A stretch of DNA of 45,359 bases, taken from Halorubrum alkaliphilum. Lineage in GTDB: Archaea > Halobacteriota > Halobacteria > Halobacteriales > Haloferacaceae. Below are positions 43,112 through 45,359 of the stretch, piece after piece. The DNA is taken from the NCBI RefSeq assembly GCF_017873815.1, contig NZ_JAGGKQ010000022.1, positions 1 to 45,359 on the forward strand, in the 5' to 3' direction. The first letter of the stretch is position 1, and each line of letters starts with the position of its first letter. A program made the position numbers and the translations under genes. Below the pieces are notes generated by a model. It did not search any database, was not told the DNA's origin, and saw only the letters and a program-made list of their open reading frames with translations.

Positions 43112-43462
43112 CTACTCGAAGAGACCGCGGACCTCGTCGGCTCGCGTCTCGTCGGTGACGAACCGGTCGAGAACCCACTCCAGTTGGCCAAGAACGACGT
43201 CATGGCCGTCCTCCGTGAGCTCGTACTGGTTCGTTCGCTTGTCGAGTTCGCTCTTCGCGACGAAGCCCTGCTCGACGAGGTCGTCGAGGTTGGGGTAGAG
43301 TCGACCGTGGTTCACTTCCGAGCCGTAGTACGACTCGAGTTCGCGTTTGACCGCGAGCCCGTACATCGGTTCCTCGGCGAGGATAGTCAGGATGTTCTGC
43401 TGAAACGCGGTCAGGTCGTGTGCGGTCGTCGATGCCTCGGAAACGGATCGTGCCTCTGACAT
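43112..43462 (-). CDS. PadR family transcriptional regulator
   Basis: 116 aa winged-helix protein from the ATG at 43462 (MSEARSVSEAS); 13 further codons upstream are not needed and lie before the expected transcript start. The PadR core reads FQQNILTILAEEPMYGLAVK (about 20-39), recognition helix and wing follow, with HGRLYPNLDDLVEQG and NQYELTEDGHDV. PadR proteins are usually dimeric repressors responding to small molecules; no effector is evident. TATA box about 27 nt upstream. Divergent from the pyrophosphatase gene (221-bp gap). Confidence 0.9.
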   Translation of the reverse strand: MSEARSVSEASTTAHDLTAFQQNILTILAEEPMYGLAVKRELESYYGSEVNHGRLYPNLDDLVEQGFVAKSELDKRTNQYELTEDGHDVVLGQLEWVLDRFVTDETRADEVRGLFE

Positions 43463-43484
43463 GCTTGATGGGATGGTTCCCGTA

Positions 43485-43507
43485 CTTATAATCTTTCTCA
43501 ACGTTCA
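43485..43507 (-). promoter_or_regulatory. padR promoter with adjacent AACGTTCA site
   Basis: ATTATAAG-type TATA box at 43485-43492, 27 nt from the start codon, with AACGTTCA at 43500-43507 directly upstream where a regulator would contact the pre-initiation complex. Confidence 0.55.
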
Positions 43508-43541
43508 CCGGGTTTTATTCCGCAAAGACCGCCACACGGCC

Positions 43542-43553
43542 ATGAACGTTCAT
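43542..43553. promoter_or_regulatory. 12-bp palindrome ATGAACGTTCAT
   Basis: Perfect dyad 45 bp from the AACGTTCA half-like site at 43500, in the shared control region of the PadR regulator and pyrophosphatase. Candidate operator, possibly for PadR itself. Confidence 0.45.
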
Positions 43554-43683
43554 ACAGAGGTCTTCGACCGCGCCGCACGCGGATCCGATGACGCCACGTC
43601 GTGACGGATCCGAACGAGCGAGAACGAGACCAGCCGTGTCGTCCCGAAAGGACTTTGGACGCGTTCGCCGGACTGTGTCACAC

Positions 43684-44220
43684 ATGGTAAACCTCTGGGA
43701 AGACCTCGAAACGGGGCCGGACGCGCCCGAGAAAATATACGCGGTCGTGGAGTGTCTCAAGGGCGAGCGAAACAAGTACGAGTACGACAAGGACATCCCT
43801 GCCGTCGTGCTCGACCGGGTCTTACACTCGAACGTTCACTACCCGTACGATTACGGGTTCATCCCCCAGTCGTACTACGACGACGGCGACCCGTTCGACG
43901 TGATGCTGCTCGTCGAGGACCAGACGTTCCCCGGCTGCGTGGTCGAGGCTCGCCCCGTCGCCCTGATGAAGATGGACGACGACGGCGAGCAGGACGATAA
44001 GGTGATCGCCGTTCCGACCGAGGACCCGCGATTCGATCACGTCGAGGACCTCGATGACATCCCCCAGCAGATCCGCGACGAGATAGACGAGTTCTTCTCG
44101 ACCTACAAGAACCTAGAGGCAGGCAAGGAGGTCGAAACCCTCGGTTGGGAGGACAAAGCGACTGCCACGACGGCCATCGAACACGCCCAAGAACTCTACG
44201 CCGAGGAGTTCGGCGAGTAG
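43684..44220 (+). CDS. ppa: Inorganic pyrophosphatase
   Basis: 178 aa family I enzyme hydrolysing pyrophosphate in the cytoplasm. Metal-binding motif DDGDPFDVMLL (about 66-76), ERNKYEYDKD near 28-37, and the SNVHYPYDYGFIP segment (about 49-61) are conserved. The many acidic surface residues fit a halophile. The ATG at 43684 gives the family start MVNLWEDLE; an upstream 32-codon extension is rejected. Confidence 0.96.
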   Translation: MVNLWEDLETGPDAPEKIYAVVECLKGERNKYEYDKDIPAVVLDRVLHSNVHYPYDYGFIPQSYYDDGDPFDVMLLVEDQTFPGCVVEARPVALMKMDDDGEQDDKVIAVPTEDPRFDHVEDLDDIPQQIRDEIDEFFSTYKNLEAGKEVETLGWEDKATATTAIEHAQELYAEEFGE

Positions 44221-44326
44221 TTCGCCGGATCCCAATATAACCCGGGCGTATCGTTCACGCACCGGGCGATGTGTTATGCGTATGGGTAATCTTTAGGGAG
44301 ACGAAGCCGTGGTATCGGATAGGACC

Positions 44327-44443
44327 ATGAGCGAGCACTCGCCTTCCGTTGGCATCGACCATCCGACCGTCGTGCCGGCGAACTTCGATCCCGACCGTCC
44401 GGACGGCTCGAACGAGACACGACCGTCGGTCGACGACTCCTGA
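44327..44443 (+). CDS. Putative 38-residue mini-protein
   Basis: ATG at 44327 to TGA at 44443, 38 codons, acidic, starting MSEHSPSVGIDHPTVVPANF and ending in a Ser/Asp-rich tail. Third codon positions are mostly G or C, as in the neighbouring genes. A weak TCTTTAGG TATA-like element lies about 33 nt upstream. No cysteines or hydrophobic segment; family not recognised. It stands between ppa and a convergent regulator. It could be chance in GC-rich DNA. Confidence 0.45.
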   Translation: MSEHSPSVGIDHPTVVPANFDPDRPDGSNETRPSVDDS

Positions 44444-44456
44444 AGCGACGGCTCGG

Positions 44457-45254
44457 TCAGTTCTCCTCCATTGCCGCGGATAGCGGCGTCGCGTCCGCGA
44501 CGAGCGCCTCGAACCGCGAATCGACCCACTCGATCACCGACGGGTCGGTCGATTCGAACACGTACCGCGGGTTGTTGGCATTCCCGTACGCGATCACGCA
44601 CGCGACATCGGCGTATCGGAACAGACCGTACTCGATGGCTTCGGGGGCGACGTAGACGGTGGCGTCATCGTCGAAGAGGGCCCGATCGGTCGCCTGACCG
44701 AACTCCTCGATCGACGTCTCGAGGACCGCACCGTCGATCACTAGTTCCACGCTTCCCCCTTCATCAAGCGCCGACGCGGCCGCCTCGTTGTACTGGGTGG
44801 TCACGATGGGTGAGACCGCCCGGATCGTCGCCCCGTTCGCCAGTCGAACGAGTTCCACGACCCGATCGAGCGCCGCGAGCGGGTCTCGATCGGTCGCCGC
44901 GGTGACCTCGCCGCGGTCGAGCGCCGAGGCCGGGAATCCAGCGTCCACACGTTCGAGATCGGCCGCAAACCCGCCGTATCGGTCGGCACGGTCGATCTCG
45001 GTCAACAGTCCCTCGTAGGCGTCGTGGACTCGTTTCCCGGTCGCCGTGACGTGGTACTCACCACTCCGTTTGACCACCCACTCGCGCTCGCGGAACCCGG
45101 CGAGGATCCGCTGGACCGTGGTCCGAGTGGCGTCGACCGCGTCGGTCAGATCCGCCGGGCGACGCGGATCCTCTCGAAGCGTCCTGAGGACGGTGGCCCG
45201 AACCGGCGACCCGGCGAGGTAGCGTGCGTCGTCGTGTCCGCTATCGGACGGCAT
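44457..45254 (-). CDS. Winged-helix transcriptional regulator
   Basis: 265 aa from the ATG at 45254 (MPSDSGHDDARYL); a GTG four codons earlier is possible. N-terminal winged helix (about 10-75, GSPVRATVLRTLREDPRRPA then TTVQRILAGFREREW). A C-terminal alpha/beta domain (about 105-260) has SIEEFGQATDRALF and LFRYADVACVIAYG, similar in plan to the effector domains of haloarchaeal TrmB/ArsR-like proteins. Effector and targets are unknown. The neighbours do not help. Confidence 0.85.
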   Translation of the reverse strand: MPSDSGHDDARYLAGSPVRATVLRTLREDPRRPADLTDAVDATRTTVQRILAGFREREWVVKRSGEYHVTATGKRVHDAYEGLLTEIDRADRYGGFAADLERVDAGFPASALDRGEVTAATDRDPLAALDRVVELVRLANGATIRAVSPIVTTQYNEAAASALDEGGSVELVIDGAVLETSIEEFGQATDRALFDDDATVYVAPEAIEYGLFRYADVACVIAYGNANNPRYVFESTDPSVIEWVDSRFEALVADATPLSAAMEEN

Positions 45255-45329
45255 CGTTCGAGTCACGGTACGTGTTTAGCCCGAACTGATTTCGCTGCTA
45301 TCTCATAGAAGGCGCACAACTTAGCCTGT

Positions 45330-45359
45330 ATGAACTGGCAGCAGAGGTTCGTGATGATT
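45330..45359 (+). CDS. Possible start of a gene cut by the window end
   Basis: ATG at 45330 opens a frame (MNWQQRFVMI) that runs off the window. It is divergent from the winged-helix regulator with a 75-bp gap, a common arrangement, but ten codons are too few to judge. Confidence 0.25.
   Translation, partial: MNWQQRFVMI

Noticed and set aside
43588-43683. 32-residue N-terminal extension of the pyrophosphatase
   Set aside because: Family I enzymes of this type start at MVNLWEDLE; the extension is Arg-rich and unlike the acidic protein.
1-45359. Long antisense frames opposite nearly every gene
   Set aside because: High GC makes stop codons rare in frames opposite codon-biased genes; these frames are rich in Arg, Ser and Pro, unlike the acidic real proteins.
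1-45359. tRNA, rRNA or 7S RNA genes
   Set aside because: I scanned the gaps by eye for cloverleaf boxes and conserved RNA segments and saw none; a tRNAscan-SE or Rfam run would settle it.

Overview
The window is a chromosomal segment from a haloarchaeon. The proteins are strongly acidic, GC at third codon positions is high, and genes are preceded by archaeal TATA boxes, many of them 24-33 nt from the start codon (leaderless or short-leader mRNAs). Secreted proteins carry twin-arginine lipobox signals, and the content (archaeal TFB, NreA, a haloarchaeal-type topoisomerase I, an F420-dependent oxidoreductase) is typical of Halobacteria. The mix of families and the dispersed GC-rich repeats resemble Halorubrum or a close relative; that genus call is inference. 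No rRNA, tRNA, transposase, CRISPR array or prophage gene was recognised. Most of the window is core or near-core genome.

Layout. 1-2.8 kb: nreA (PCNA-linked DNA repair) and a TFB paralogue without zinc-ribbon cysteines. 3.1-7.4 kb: ADP-forming acetate-CoA ligase, overlapping a Pta-N-terminal-like protein, then a membrane protein with a cysteine-rich tail. 7.5-11.5 kb: DUF373 protein, Tat lipoprotein, radical SAM protein, prephenate dehydratase. 11.5-12.0 kb: a long structured repeat. 12-15.7 kb: cysS, an AT-richer orphan membrane protein, threonine dehydratase. 15.9-22.8 kb: BCCT transporter, two small conserved proteins, the cbiX/DR2241 pair, aldehyde dehydrogenase, a small membrane protein. 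22.9-27.9 kb: topA, a PAS histidine kinase, a DUF192 protein, a glutaredoxin. 27.9-28.5 kb: a second repeat-rich gap. 28.5-31.3 kb: HNH nuclease, purine-type permease and a DNA-binding phosphoribosyltransferase-like regulator. 31.4-37.6 kb: a complete five-gene peptide/nickel-type ABC importer operon. 37.7-41.4 kb: short-chain isoprenyl diphosphate synthase, F420:NADP oxidoreductase, and a two-gene operon (ribose-1,5-bisphosphate isomerase plus PfkB kinase) fitting nucleoside-ribose salvage. 41.6-45.3 kb: RNase HI with its operon partner, a PadR regulator, inorganic pyrophosphatase, a 38-residue mini-protein and a winged-helix regulator.

The most unusual signal is non-coding. Three gaps (near 130-201, 11509-11850 and 28152-28320) hold copies of one element. 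Each has a TATA box, a GGCGCGCC-like box 18-21 nt further on, a strong hairpin and a GCGAGGGAG box; two also share a second hairpin and a conserved G-rich tail. The hairpin stems differ completely between copies while pairing is kept, as expected for a structured RNA family. Other points of interest are the cysteine-less TFB, a CX4CX2C radical SAM motif, a palindrome between TATA box and start codon of the pentose-bisphosphate operon, and exact 20-bp tandem repeats at three gene ends.
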